NCBI GenBank assembly: GCA_963849955.1
Contig: CAWKJU010000009.1
Coordinates: 434,001 to 498,000, forward strand
Direction: 5' to 3'
DNA: 64,000 nt
DNA from: CAWFGW01 sp963849955
GTDB lineage: Bacteria; Bacteroidota; Bacteroidia; Cytophagales; JAAEPT01
The position numbers and the translations under genes are program-made. How positions within the stretch are numbered: position 1 is the stretch's first letter; each line of letters opens with the position of its first letter. The notes beneath the pieces were generated by a model. The model searched no databases, was not told where the DNA came from, and saw only the letters and a program-made list of their open reading frames with translations. This document shows, one piece after another, positions 54,227 through 63,436 of the stretch.

Positions 54227-55174
54227 ATGAGACAAGGTGACAAAGTTAGAATGCTTAGAGGCATTGAAGAAGGACACATCGTGCGAATAATTAATGATAA
54301 ATTAGTTGAAATTGAAACCACAGATGGTTTTACAATGCCAGCACTAAAAAGTGACTTAGTACTAGTTTCGAGCGAAGAAACGGAATACTTTGATAAACCT
54401 CAAAAAAATGTTGAAGCCGTAATGCAGCCTAAAGCATCACAGCCAGGCGTTTTTCTTGTTTTCGAACAAGAAGAAGGTAAAAAAATAGCAGAAGTGTTAT
54501 TTGTCAATAACACCGACTCCTCGTATATGGTAGTGGCATCAGAAGTGAATCAAAATGGATGGTTTGAAACGAAAATCAACTCTCATTGCACAAAATACGC
54601 TTCAATCAAACTGAGCAACTACCACTTGGATCAGTTCGAACGTTGGCCTTCCATTGCTTTTCATCTCATAAAACTGGATCCAAAAAGTGGTGAAGAGCCC
54701 ACTTTCATTAAGAAGCTTTTCACTGCAAAAGCGAAGAATTTTTTTAAACATAAAACTAGTAGTCCTCTGCGTAACAATCCTGCTTATGTTTTTAATTTAC
54801 TTGAAACCAGTACGAAAGTAGATACCAATAAACTCACAGATCAACTTAACGAAAGCAAAGAACAAGTTAACACAGCAAAAAATCCTTATTCACCTATTAT
54901 AGAAGTTGATCTCCATATTGAAACGCTGCGAGAAGACTTTGAATTTCTGAAACCTGAAGAGATTCTACCCTATCAGCTCGAGGTATTTGAAAAAGAACTT
55001 GATCGAGCTATCGCAAACAATTGTGATGAAATTACCTTTATCCACGGTATTGGTGCGGGGAAGTTGAAATATGAAATTAGCAAAGTATTAAGTAAACATC
55101 CGAATGTTAAATTTTACCAAGACGCTGACAAGCAGAAATTTGGATATGGTGCAACAAAAGCATACATCGTGTAA
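54227..55174 (+). CDS. Smr-domain protein with DUF2027 N-terminus
   Basis: The protein of about 315 residues starts at ATG 54227 (MRQGDKVRMLRGIEEGHIVR), where the DUF2027 domain begins; an upstream TTG at 54176 is unlikely. The middle is a beta-sandwich. The C-terminal Smr domain has EVDLHIETL at about 226-234 and the FIHGIGAGKLKYEI motif, the HGxGxGxL signature of Smr nucleases. This DUF2027-Smr arrangement is standard in Bacteroidota; Smr domains nick DNA or cleave RNA in translation quality control. Cytoplasmic. Confidence 0.9.
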   Translation: MRQGDKVRMLRGIEEGHIVRIINDKLVEIETTDGFTMPALKSDLVLVSSEETEYFDKPQKNVEAVMQPKASQPGVFLVFEQEEGKKIAEVLFVNNTDSSYMVVASEVNQNGWFETKINSHCTKYASIKLSNYHLDQFERWPSIAFHLIKLDPKSGEEPTFIKKLFTAKAKNFFKHKTSSPLRNNPAYVFNLLETSTKVDTNKLTDQLNESKEQVNTAKNPYSPIIEVDLHIETLREDFEFLKPEEILPYQLEVFEKELDRAIANNCDEITFIHGIGAGKLKYEISKVLSKHPNVKFYQDADKQKFGYGATKAYIV

Positions 55175-55310
55175 ATAACTCAACCTGTGTATTTTTCATT
55201 TATAATTGTAGAAGATCTTACACGTTAAAAATTAACAAACACGGATACGAACACTATTATCTACTGGAATAATATTCGCTTGTATCCCTATGAACTAAAA
55301 GACAAATACT

Positions 55311-55799
55311 ATGAAAGATACTATCAAAAAATTAAACGAAATTTTAGAAGATAACTATAACTCCGTATTCGGTTATGAAGAAGCGATTGATTTAGTTGAA
55401 AGTGCTACGCTTAAGCGAGTTTTTCATAAGCGGGAAGAAGTAAGAAAAATTTTTATTTACGAACTTAATAAACTCATCAAAGAAGCTGGAGAAGAACCCG
55501 TTAAAAAAGGCTCATTCACTGGTAAATCTCATAATTTATACATGAAAATGGCTGCCAACTGGAGTGATTATAAACAACAAAAAGTAATCGAAGAATGTAT
55601 TGAAACTGATGAAGATCTACTAGATGAATACCGTGACACGTTGGATGAAGTAGGGTTAACTGAAGACATGATTGCAATTATTTCTAGACACATGAAAGAA
55701 ATTGAAGGAACCATCACGGAATTAAAAGAACTCCATAAAAAAGGTGACCATGAAGATTCAGACGCTTTTAGCACAAAGATTTTAAATACAGGAGCATAA
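55311..55799 (+). CDS. Ferritin-like PA2169/DUF2383-family four-helix protein
   Basis: The 162-residue all-helical protein contains LNEILEDNYNSVFGYEEAID, FHKREEVRKIFIYELNKLIK, the middle GSFTGKSHNLYMKMAANWSD and the last helix ISRHMKEIEGTITELKEL. The pattern fits the PA2169 family (DUF2383). Glutamates and histidines in the helices could form a metal site, but this is not certain. The gene is monocistronic and stress-related members are known. Confidence 0.85.
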   Translation: MKDTIKKLNEILEDNYNSVFGYEEAIDLVESATLKRVFHKREEVRKIFIYELNKLIKEAGEEPVKKGSFTGKSHNLYMKMAANWSDYKQQKVIEECIETDEDLLDEYRDTLDEVGLTEDMIAIISRHMKEIEGTITELKELHKKGDHEDSDAFSTKILNTGA

Positions 55800-55834
55800 T
55801 TTCACTCCCACCTTAACCTTACTATATTTAGTAT

Positions 55835-55878
55835 AAAAAAATCCGCACATCTTTCTTGATGAGCGGATTTTTATTTTT
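55835..55878 (+). terminator. Terminator
   Basis: AAAAAATCCGCACATC / GATGAGCGGATTTTT stem (one mismatch), loop TTTCTT, then T-rich. It follows the four-helix protein gene. Confidence 0.88.
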
Positions 55879-55992
55879 GTAGTAGCGTACTTTTTATTAT
55901 TTCATCAACCCATAAACTATCGAGTAAAACAAAAGGCAAGCATCTCTCGGCCTGATTGGTACGTGTTCTTTGAAATCGATATTCCTATATAA

Positions 55993-57264
55993 TTATTCTA
56001 CATAATATACTTTCTCAACACTTCCATCTTCATATTCTAAAATTAATAGCATGTTGTATTGCAACTCATGAAGTTCTTTGCCTTCGATGGTATATATTGT
56101 TTTGAGTTGTTTAGAATCAACAGCTCCCTCATTTAGTGAGGTAATCAAGCAGGCATTCAACGCATCCACTGTATGGGTACCAAAATCAAGACTATAGTCC
56201 TCCTCAAAAACTTGCCATTGATTCATTCCAATAAACCAGTCATTAGTACCTGTATTAATTGATGATTTTCTTATCAAGGTATGATTTAATGTTGCCGCAT
56301 TATCATTGGAAACCAACCAACCATCATCAGGGTTTTCTCCTATTTGCCCAATCACATCTACGGTATCTGATGTGTTGCCATCAATTAACAACAATACATC
56401 GTTACCATTAAAATTAAAACTAAAGAGCGTGTCTGCTAGTGTTGTGTCTACCACTGTTGCATTGGGATGAACCATCGTAAATGTTTCACCTGAAAGAAGT
56501 GAGACATTTGGTAAGTTCAATGTGCGAGAGGATGTATTTGAACCATTGTTTAATTGTTCAACTCTCCAACCAAATAAATCGATTGAACCATTACTCACAT
56601 TAGTAATTTCTAATGCTTTGTTCTGCGATGAACCTTCTAGGTATTCAGAAAAAATCAATTCTGCACATATTTGTTCTTTTACAATAACCGTACATTCCAA
56701 CAGGGTTTCTATCTGGTGTTTTCCTATATTTGACGTATCGTCTTTTTCAAACACCAGCCAACTATCTGCTCCTATTGACCAATCAGTAATCCCTTCACTT
56801 ACGCCCATTTTTCTGACCAAGGTATGGTCTAAGGTAGCCTGTTCAACGTTACCCACTTTCCAACCTTCTCCTGGGTCTTCACCTACTTCCCCAAGCACAT
56901 CTATAACCAATTCCATGGGTTTATAAATGAGCTGAATTGCGTCATTCCCATTAAAATTAAAGGTGTAAGTTGTATCAAACATGGGAAACAAAGCGGCTTC
57001 TGGGTAAACTACAGTGAATACTTCTGCTGAACCCAGCTCTTGTACTGGAAACTCATAGGTTCTGGAAGGCTCCGTTGCTCCATTATTGAAAAAACGGACT
57101 TCAAAGTCATTTAGTAGAATAGGCTTGTCACCTACATTGGTAAACTCTAAAGCTTTGTTGGTACTAGTACCCTCGATGTATTCGGAAATAATTAAGGTGG
57201 TACATTGTGCGTTTGTTATTATATAAGTAAACAACACTAACGCGTAGGTAAAAAAACTTTTCAT
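55993..57264 (-). CDS. Secreted protein with two lamin-tail domains
   Basis: The 423-residue protein has a signal peptide (MKSFFTYALVLFTYIITNAQ). It carries two lamin-tail (LTD) domains in tandem, at about 24-165 and 200-365, each with ISEYIEGTSTNKALEFTNVG or FSEYLEGSSQNKALEITNVS and HTLVRK/HTLIRK ends. The C-terminus (TSLNEGAVDSKQLKTIYTIE ... GSVEKVYYVE) looks like a short T9SS sorting domain, though without the YPNP motif. LTD proteins are secreted in Bacteroidota, and their genes often lie beside VTC and DUF4956 genes, as here. Confidence 0.87.
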   Translation of the reverse strand: MKSFFTYALVLFTYIITNAQCTTLIISEYIEGTSTNKALEFTNVGDKPILLNDFEVRFFNNGATEPSRTYEFPVQELGSAEVFTVVYPEAALFPMFDTTYTFNFNGNDAIQLIYKPMELVIDVLGEVGEDPGEGWKVGNVEQATLDHTLVRKMGVSEGITDWSIGADSWLVFEKDDTSNIGKHQIETLLECTVIVKEQICAELIFSEYLEGSSQNKALEITNVSNGSIDLFGWRVEQLNNGSNTSSRTLNLPNVSLLSGETFTMVHPNATVVDTTLADTLFSFNFNGNDVLLLIDGNTSDTVDVIGQIGENPDDGWLVSNDNAATLNHTLIRKSSINTGTNDWFIGMNQWQVFEEDYSLDFGTHTVDALNACLITSLNEGAVDSKQLKTIYTIEGKELHELQYNMLLILEYEDGSVEKVYYVE

Positions 57265-57326
57265 GCTAATAAATTAAAAGATTAAAAATACTTAATAAGA
57301 TCACAATTTAAGATCCAGCATTTAAA

Positions 57327-57369
57327 AACAAAAGAGATTATAAACTTTTTGTCTATAATCTCTTTTGTT
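57327..57369. terminator. Terminator between DUF4956 and lamin-tail genes
   Basis: A perfect 16-bp stem AACAAAAGAGATTATA / TATAATCTCTTTTGTT with an 11-base loop, about 100 bases after the DUF4956 stop. Confidence 0.8.
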
Positions 57370-57472
57370 TATCTGATTAACCTTTAGTATAAAGGTTGTT
57401 ATTTTAGTTTATAATCCTTGTTTCTAACCAGTAGTAAACTATCGTAGAATCAAATTGAAAAATGAAATTTCC

Positions 57473-58117
57473 TTAAACAATCACTGTTGAATTTTCTTTT
57501 CTTTTTTTACTATCTGCATAATAAATAGTAAGGTCTGCCGTATCGCGTAAGAAGTTAATCGAGTGGATTTCAAGCTCAATAATCTTTACTCCTGTTCTAT
57601 TTTCTAAATCGGCAATCAAGTCAGGCTTACGATCAGGTTTAATTAGATCAATTTTTTCATAAGTGATTTTTTTCGATGAAAAACTATCTTTTAACCAGTA
57701 GCGTTCAATAACTAACGTGGTTAAAATGATGGACACGTTAGTAAAAACCATTTCAGAAAAACTGATTGAATCATTGACTAATGCGTTAACTACCGCTACC
57801 GTAATGGAAAGGAAAAGAAACGTCATTTCCTTTATCGGCATTTGTTCAGTTCGGTATCTCAAAATTGAAAATACTGCAAACAAACCAAAGGCAAAACCAA
57901 TTTTCAGTTTTACACTACCTAATAAAATACATACAAAAAAGATGACTACGTTAAACACAAAAAAGGTCAACAAGTATTCTTTGTTCTTATTTAATGGGAA
58001 ATAAATACCTCTAATCAAGATAAAGGCGACTAAAAAATCAATACCAAAACGAATGAGAAGCGTATAAAAGTCTTCCCAGTGCATTAAATCTTGTCCTAAT
58101 ATTTGTAGATCTTCCAT
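57473..58117 (-). CDS. DUF4956 membrane protein
   Basis: The 214-residue protein has four membrane segments (about 20-40, 48-68, 72-86, 98-140) with the family core FGLFAVFSILRYRTEQMPIK. The C-terminal cytoplasmic part (about 150-210) is a ferredoxin-like fold. DUF4956 proteins are regularly encoded beside VTC-domain proteins, and some clusters also contain CotH; a role in polyphosphate or phosphoprotein handling has been suggested. It lies 25 bases downstream of the VTC gene on the same strand. Confidence 0.9.
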   Translation of the reverse strand: MEDLQILGQDLMHWEDFYTLLIRFGIDFLVAFILIRGIYFPLNKNKEYLLTFFVFNVVIFFVCILLGSVKLKIGFAFGLFAVFSILRYRTEQMPIKEMTFLFLSITVAVVNALVNDSISFSEMVFTNVSIILTTLVIERYWLKDSFSSKKITYEKIDLIKPDRKPDLIADLENRTGVKIIELEIHSINFLRDTADLTIYYADSKKRKENSTVIV

Positions 58118-58142
58118 TTTTATTGTTTCTATTTAACTTAAG

Positions 58143-58934
58143 TTAAGCGCTAATTTCTTTTTCTATTTTAAGAATTTTTTCTTTGAAGTTATTTGTTTTT
58201 ACACCTTCAATAATAGAAGCCACGCCTAAGCAATACTTACTCATCCCTTCTTCTTCTATTTTCATATCCCGTAATACTTGGCTTATTTTTGAGTCTTTAG
58301 TAAACTTATCTTGTTTCAACTCGCCAATAACTAATCCTTTGTATTCGTGTTTTTTTCCATTAAACTCAAACCATACGTCAGTGTCTATGGTTGCTCGCTC
58401 ATCAAACCGTTTACTTACTAAAGTCAATCTCTTGTAATGTACCCACATAGCAGGTACTAAGTTGTTTGATTGAATAGTCGTTTTATTGGCTATAAAACCA
58501 TGAGCATCCTCGTCTAGATGTTTTTGAATATCCTCGATGCTATAACGTGATTTAACCGTATTCTTTTTGTTGTCCTTAAATTTCACCTCAAAAAAAGAAG
58601 TGTCAGTATCTACATACGATCGACTTCTCACCTTATATCGATTTAACTTTCCATTGTGATGTAAAGTATACAACCAATAGTCAGGGGTATCATAGTAAAG
58701 TGTTTTGTATTGCATGTGCCGATGGCCATTGATCTCAACGATGTAATAGTCGTCTTTTACAGCTTCTAAGATGGAAGCTATTTTGTCATCATTTAATATA
58801 TACTTCGTATCACGCCTGGTCAGCAGTCGTACTTTATCCATATCTTTCAACCCAATAGGATTAAAGCTATCTAACAGAGATGCGGTAGTAGTGATAGTAG
58901 TAGTAGTAGTAGTTTGAGACAATGTTTCTTGCAA
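58143..58934 (-). CDS. VTC-domain protein (polyphosphate polymerase-like)
   Basis: The 263-residue protein has a low-complexity Ser/Thr start (TTTTTTITTTAS at 8-19) encoded by an ACT-rich tract. The VTC domain (about 25-245) contains VRLLTRRDTKYILND, YKTLYYDTPDYWLYTLHHNG, RYKVRSRSYVDTDTSFFEVK and GLVIGELKQDK, giving the tunnel of Arg/Lys residues and the acidic metal site of polyphosphate polymerases. It is cytoplasmic, in an operon with DUF4956. Polyphosphate synthesis is the best guess, not proven. Confidence 0.88.
   Translation of the reverse strand: MQETLSQTTTTTTITTTASLLDSFNPIGLKDMDKVRLLTRRDTKYILNDDKIASILEAVKDDYYIVEINGHRHMQYKTLYYDTPDYWLYTLHHNGKLNRYKVRSRSYVDTDTSFFEVKFKDNKKNTVKSRYSIEDIQKHLDEDAHGFIANKTTIQSNNLVPAMWVHYKRLTLVSKRFDERATIDTDVWFEFNGKKHEYKGLVIGELKQDKFTKDSKISQVLRDMKIEEEGMSKYCLGVASIIEGVKTNNFKEKILKIEKEISA
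58885..58914 (-). repeat. ACT trinucleotide microsatellite in the VTC gene
   Basis: An imperfect run of (ACT)n encodes the Thr-rich N-terminus of the VTC protein. Changes in copy number would lengthen or shorten the Thr tract without shifting the frame. Confidence 0.85.
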
Positions 58935-59003
58935 TTCAAGATAAATTAAACCACAAGTTAATCAAATGTTAATAGAAATAAGAAAAAATTAATCAGTTAA
59001 TTA

Positions 59004-59933
59004 TCACCCTCTATTGGCTAACAAATAAAGTACTGCCATTCGAATTGCAACGCCATTTTCTACTTGATTCAATATAATCGAATGCTGTGAATCAGCGACA
59101 TCAGAAGTAATCTCTACCCCCCTGTTGATGGGACCTGGGTGCATGATTACAATTTCTTTATTAAGGCTATCCAACAATTCTTTATTCAAGCCATAATACA
59201 ACGAATATTCCCTTAAGGAAGGAAAAAAAGCAATTTCATCCCCTTGTCGTTCTAACTGAATTCGTAATACGTTGGCTACATCGCACCACTCTAAGGCCTT
59301 GCGCAAATCGAGTTCCACACTTACACCTATTTGTTCAATGTATTTAGGTAATAAGGTTTTAGGTCCACAAACTTTAACTTCAGCCCCTAACTTTTGTAAT
59401 GCAAAGATATTCGAAAGCGCTACCCTTGAATGTAGTATATCTCCAAAAATGCATACTTTTTTACCAGCAACATCACCAAATTTTTCCCGAATGGAATAGC
59501 TGTCTAATAACGCCTGAGTAGGATGCTCATGCGTACCATCTCCTGCATTAATTACATTTGCTTTGATATGTTTTGCTAAGAAGTGAGGAGCGCCAACACT
59601 TGAGTGCCGCATCACTACCATGTCCACTTTCATAGCTAAAATATTATTTACCGTATCCAATAAAGTTTCTCCTTTTTTCACAGAACTGGATGAAGAAGAA
59701 AAATTTACAACATCCGCAGATAAACGTTTTTCTGCTAGTTCAAAGGAAATACGGGTTCGGGTAGAATTTTCGAAAAAGACATTTGCAATCGTGATGTCCC
59801 GTAAAGAAGGTACTTTTTTAATCGGTCGATTAATAACTTCTTTAAAATGATCAGCGGTTTCAAATATTAAATGAATATCTTCTGTGGTAAGATTTTTTAT
59901 TCCTAGTAAATGATTCACACTTAACTTACTCAT
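59004..59933 (-). CDS. pyrB: Aspartate carbamoyltransferase catalytic subunit
   Basis: The 309-residue enzyme contains the carbamoyl-phosphate loop FFENSTRTRISFELAEKRL (about 54-72), SSSVKKGETLLDT, HPTQALLDSYSIRE and MHPGPINRGVEI. It makes N-carbamoyl-aspartate in pyrimidine synthesis. Length and motifs are complete. No pyrI gene is adjacent. It lies one base after pyrR on the same strand, so the pair forms a pyrimidine operon. Confidence 0.97.
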   Translation of the reverse strand: MSKLSVNHLLGIKNLTTEDIHLIFETADHFKEVINRPIKKVPSLRDITIANVFFENSTRTRISFELAEKRLSADVVNFSSSSSSVKKGETLLDTVNNILAMKVDMVVMRHSSVGAPHFLAKHIKANVINAGDGTHEHPTQALLDSYSIREKFGDVAGKKVCIFGDILHSRVALSNIFALQKLGAEVKVCGPKTLLPKYIEQIGVSVELDLRKALEWCDVANVLRIQLERQGDEIAFFPSLREYSLYYGLNKELLDSLNKEIVIMHPGPINRGVEITSDVADSQHSIILNQVENGVAIRMAVLYLLANRG

Positions 59934-59934
59934 T

Positions 59935-60483
59935 CTATTCCGCTTGGTTTATGAGCCATACACAATCTTCTTTCGCACCATCTAGACCTTTCCAGTCTAC
60001 GATAACTTTTTGCGAAAGCATACTATTAATTTGTTTTCCCGTGTAGTCTGCCTGAATTGGTAAATCGCGGGTATATTTTCGATCGATTAAAGTTAACAAC
60101 TCAACCCCTTCAGGTCGGCCAAAAGTAACCATAGCATCGAGCGCAGCTCTTACTGAACGGCCTGTGAACAACACATCATCTACTAGAATGACTCTGTTTT
60201 TTTCAATTAGAAATGGTACCTCTGTTTTACTGGCTTTGATTGGTTCGCTTCGTCTGCGAAAATCATCTCTGTGAAAGGTAATATCTAACTTACCTAACTT
60301 GATTGGTTTACCTAAAAACTCTTGAAGTCGTGTTTGTATGCGCTCTGCTAAAAAAACACCTCGTGGTTGCAGTCCTAATAAAACGGTATTTTCAAAAGCA
60401 CCATGATTCTCGATCAACTCTTGACACAACCGATCAATTGTGAGAGCTAAAACCTTTTTATCGAGAATAATTTTCTTATCCAT
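59935..60483 (-). CDS. pyrR: PyrR: bifunctional pyr operon regulator / uracil phosphoribosyltransferase
   Basis: The protein of about 182 residues has the PRPP-binding motif VILVDDVLFTGRSVRAALDA and the TFHRDDFRRR loop typical of PyrR. In Firmicutes it binds an RNA hairpin to attenuate pyr transcription; in Bacteroidota the RNA role is less clear. The ATG at 60483 (MDKKIILDKK) is preferred, and an ATG at 60504 would add seven residues. No obvious PyrR-binding leader was recognised upstream. Confidence 0.93.
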   Translation of the reverse strand: MDKKIILDKKVLALTIDRLCQELIENHGAFENTVLLGLQPRGVFLAERIQTRLQEFLGKPIKLGKLDITFHRDDFRRRSEPIKASKTEVPFLIEKNRVILVDDVLFTGRSVRAALDAMVTFGRPEGVELLTLIDRKYTRDLPIQADYTGKQINSMLSQKVIVDWKGLDGAKEDCVWLINQAE

Positions 60484-60690
60484 ACCGAAGGACAAAAGTA
60501 GCATTCTTTGGAAAGGAAATGTAATAAATTATGTTTTTCTTTATTCACATAGTTATACTAGCAATCTTAACCACTCATTAATAGGTAAATAATGTAAGAG
60601 CAAAAGGAATTCTACATTAGATAAGACTATTGATTGTTTAACATCACAACTATTTCTGTTTTCTTTGTAACGAAGCAAAATAGAAAACAC

Positions 60691-62379
60691 GTGTCAAACA
60701 AAGAAATAGCCTCACTTTTCAAATTATGTAGTTCCATTTTAGAACTCCATGGGGAAAACCCATTTAAGATTAAAGCATACCAATCTGCTACGTTTAACAT
60801 CGAAAAAGTCAGCGAAAATTTAGTTGATTTGACCGAAGAACAATTGCAAGCCCTAGAAGGCATCACCAAAAACACAGCTTCAAAAATTATTGCAATCAAA
60901 GAAACGGGGACTTTTGAAGAACTTTCTACCCTACTCTCCTCCACGCCCCAGGGTGTAATTGAACTACTTGAAATTCCAGGTATTGGACCTAAAAAGTTGA
61001 AAACCATTTGGAAAGAACTGAACATTGAGAATAAAAAGGATTTATTAAAAGCTTGCCAGGCTGATGAAATCGCCAACCTCAAAGGGTTTGGTAAAAAAAC
61101 ACAGGACACCATTATTGCAGGTTTACTTTTCGCTAAGGAAAATGAAGGGAAATACTTGTATGCTGAAGTAGAACACTACGCCACTTCCTTACTTGAAATC
61201 ATCAAGAAAACTCTTCCTGATGCTCAAATTGCTTTAACAGGTCAGATCGTCAGAAAATTAGAAATCATCGATCAGGTTCAACTCATTGTACAAACCCATG
61301 ATATAAAAACGTGTTTTAATGCATTGGACCAACTCTCGTTTTTAGATACAGATTATACCAACTCCTCTCCTTTCGCCTGGCGCGGAAAAGATAACGAACT
61401 GCACCTCAACATCGAGGTTAAGTTTTATGCTACCGAATTTGAAAAACAAGTTTTTTTGCATTCATCAGGAAGTAACCACTTAAAAGCGGTTGTCAACGGA
61501 AAAACAATTCTTAAACAGGCCAAAGAACTGAATTTTGCTACCAGCAAAGACTTCTATAAGACTCTTGGCTTTCATGATATTTGTCCTGAAGCACGCGAAG
61601 GATATACAGAATTGAACTGGACTACGGACAAACCTGCACCAACACTTATAGACAACAAAAGTCTGAAAGGCGTTTTACACAATCACTCCACTTATAGTGA
61701 TGGGAAAAACTCCATCTTAGAAATGGCCCAAGCCTGTATAGAACGAGGTTACGAATACTTTGGAATTTCGGATCACTCCGTTACCGCGTCTTATGCCGGT
61801 GGTTTGGATGAGGATCAGGTGATTCAGCAACACCACGAAATTGATAATATCAATAAACAATTAGACAACTTCACAGTTTTTAAGGGTATTGAGTCTGATA
61901 TCTTAAACGATGGAAGACTGGATTATCCGACAGAAGTATTAAAAACATTCGACTTTATCGTTTCATCAATTCACTCCAACCTAAAAATGGATATTGACAC
62001 TGCTACACAACGTTTAGTTAATGCCATTGAAAATCCATACACCACCTTTTTAGGTCATATGACCGGACGGTTATTATTAAAAAGAGATGGTTATCCACTT
62101 GATTTTAGACGTGTAATCGATGCCTGCGCGGGTAATCAGGTGATTATTGAAATTAACGCTAACCCCCGAAGGTTAGACATTGATTGGCGCTGGATTTATT
62201 ATGCGTTGGAAAAAAACGTATTATTAAGTATCAACCCGGACGCACACGTAATAGATGGGATTGATGATATGCAATACGGAGTACACATGGCTAGAAAAGC
62301 GGGCGTACCCTCAGAAATGATTTTCAACTCGTGGGAAAAAGAAAAAGTGGCTGCATATTTTAGCAATAAAAAAGGATGA
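60691..62379 (+). CDS. PolX-like protein: HhH repeats, degenerate polymerase domain, PHP domain
   Basis: The protein of about 562 residues starts at GTG 60691 (SNKEIASLFKLCSSILELHG), which matches the family N-terminus. Helix-hairpin-helix motifs lie at about 57-80 (LEGITKNTASKIIAIKETG), 93-115 (IPGIGPKKLKTIWKEL) and 129-145. The central nucleotidyltransferase region (about 150-315) lacks the usual GSxRR and DxD polymerase motifs; LTGQIVRKLEIIDQVQLIV stands in their place. The PHP domain (about 325-560) keeps the metal-binding HNHSTYSDGKN, DHS and later His residues and should be a 3'-5' exonuclease or phosphatase. Its stop overlaps the following GT9 gene by four bases. Confidence 0.85.
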   Translation: MSNKEIASLFKLCSSILELHGENPFKIKAYQSATFNIEKVSENLVDLTEEQLQALEGITKNTASKIIAIKETGTFEELSTLLSSTPQGVIELLEIPGIGPKKLKTIWKELNIENKKDLLKACQADEIANLKGFGKKTQDTIIAGLLFAKENEGKYLYAEVEHYATSLLEIIKKTLPDAQIALTGQIVRKLEIIDQVQLIVQTHDIKTCFNALDQLSFLDTDYTNSSPFAWRGKDNELHLNIEVKFYATEFEKQVFLHSSGSNHLKAVVNGKTILKQAKELNFATSKDFYKTLGFHDICPEAREGYTELNWTTDKPAPTLIDNKSLKGVLHNHSTYSDGKNSILEMAQACIERGYEYFGISDHSVTASYAGGLDEDQVIQQHHEIDNINKQLDNFTVFKGIESDILNDGRLDYPTEVLKTFDFIVSSIHSNLKMDIDTATQRLVNAIENPYTTFLGHMTGRLLLKRDGYPLDFRRVIDACAGNQVIIEINANPRRLDIDWRWIYYALEKNVLLSINPDAHVIDGIDDMQYGVHMARKAGVPSEMIFNSWEKEKVAAYFSNKKG

Positions 62380-63392
62380 CAAAAAAAGTATTAATTATTC
62401 GTTTTTCTTCAATAGGCGACATCGTATTGACTACCCCTGTTGTCCGTGCGCTAAAAACGCAACTGAAAGCGGAAATACATTATGCGACAAAAAAGAGTTA
62501 TCAGTTTTTAGTGGAAGACAACCCTTACATCGACCAGATGCATTTGTTAGGTAATTCCACTTCAGCACTCATAAAGGAACTGAAAAAAGAACGGTTTGAT
62601 TACATTATTGATCTGCATGGTAATCTCAGAACTCGTCTTATTAAATGGTCGCTTTCTGGAAAAAGTTTCACCTATAATAAACTCAACTTTGAAAAATGGT
62701 TACTGGTTAATTTTAAGATCAACAAGCTACCTACTAAACATATTGTAGACCGATATATGGAGACTGTTGCGCCTCTTGAAGTGGAATATGATGGCGAAGG
62801 CCTTGATTATTTTATTCCACATAAAGATGTAGTAGAAAACGAATGGTTGCCCGAAGATTATCGTAAAAATTTCGTGGCCTTTGCTATTGGTGGACAACAC
62901 GCCACAAAGCAATTGACAGCCAATAAAATCATTGAGTTGTGTGACAAAATAAACCGACCAATTATTCTTTTAGGTGGTAAAGAAGATGTCGCTCTTGGTG
63001 AAAAAATTGAAGCCTTTTTCTCCCGTGTCGATCGATCAACAAGTACGAACGAAACACTGCAAACCGAATTCAATAAAAAAACCATTGTATTTAATTCCTG
63101 TGGTAAGTTCAACTTAAACCAAAGTGCTTCTGTGGTGCAACAAGCCAATTATGTTTTCACACACGACACCGGTATGATGCACGTGGCTGCTGCATTTAAA
63201 AAATACATCTTTTCGATTTGGGGAAATACTGTGCCTGAGTTTGGAATGTACCCTTTTGAGACACGATTTACTATTTTCGAAACACCAGGGTTAAAGTGTC
63301 GACCTTGTTCTAAAATTGGTTATGAAAAATGTCCAAAAGGTCATTTTAAATGCATGAATAATCAAAAATTTGATTTTTTCTTGCCGGAATGA
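62376..63392 (+). CDS. GT9-family heptosyltransferase-like glycosyltransferase
   Basis: The 338-residue GT-B protein has the N-terminal GT9 signature VLIIRFSSIGDIVLTTPVVR (about 5-24) and the donor-site ending VFTHDTGMMHVAAAFKKYIF with IFETPGLKCRPCSKIGYEKC. It adds a heptose or similar sugar to lipopolysaccharide core on the inner leaflet. Its start overlaps the end of the PolX-like gene (ATGA). A Cys-rich tail (CRPCS ... C ... C) is common in Bacteroidota members. Confidence 0.92.
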   Translation: MTKKVLIIRFSSIGDIVLTTPVVRALKTQLKAEIHYATKKSYQFLVEDNPYIDQMHLLGNSTSALIKELKKERFDYIIDLHGNLRTRLIKWSLSGKSFTYNKLNFEKWLLVNFKINKLPTKHIVDRYMETVAPLEVEYDGEGLDYFIPHKDVVENEWLPEDYRKNFVAFAIGGQHATKQLTANKIIELCDKINRPIILLGGKEDVALGEKIEAFFSRVDRSTSTNETLQTEFNKKTIVFNSCGKFNLNQSASVVQQANYVFTHDTGMMHVAAAFKKYIFSIWGNTVPEFGMYPFETRFTIFETPGLKCRPCSKIGYEKCPKGHFKCMNNQKFDFFLPE

Positions 63393-63436
63393 ATTCTCAA
63401 TATCTAGATTCGAGATTGCAAATCCCGAATAGTCTT

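Noticed and set aside
55880..55990. Third intron-like fragment near ATCGAGTAAAAC ... ATCTCTCGGCC
   Set aside because: Only a few bases resemble the fragments at 24.0 and 27.0 kb, with no hairpin and no CACAAC box.
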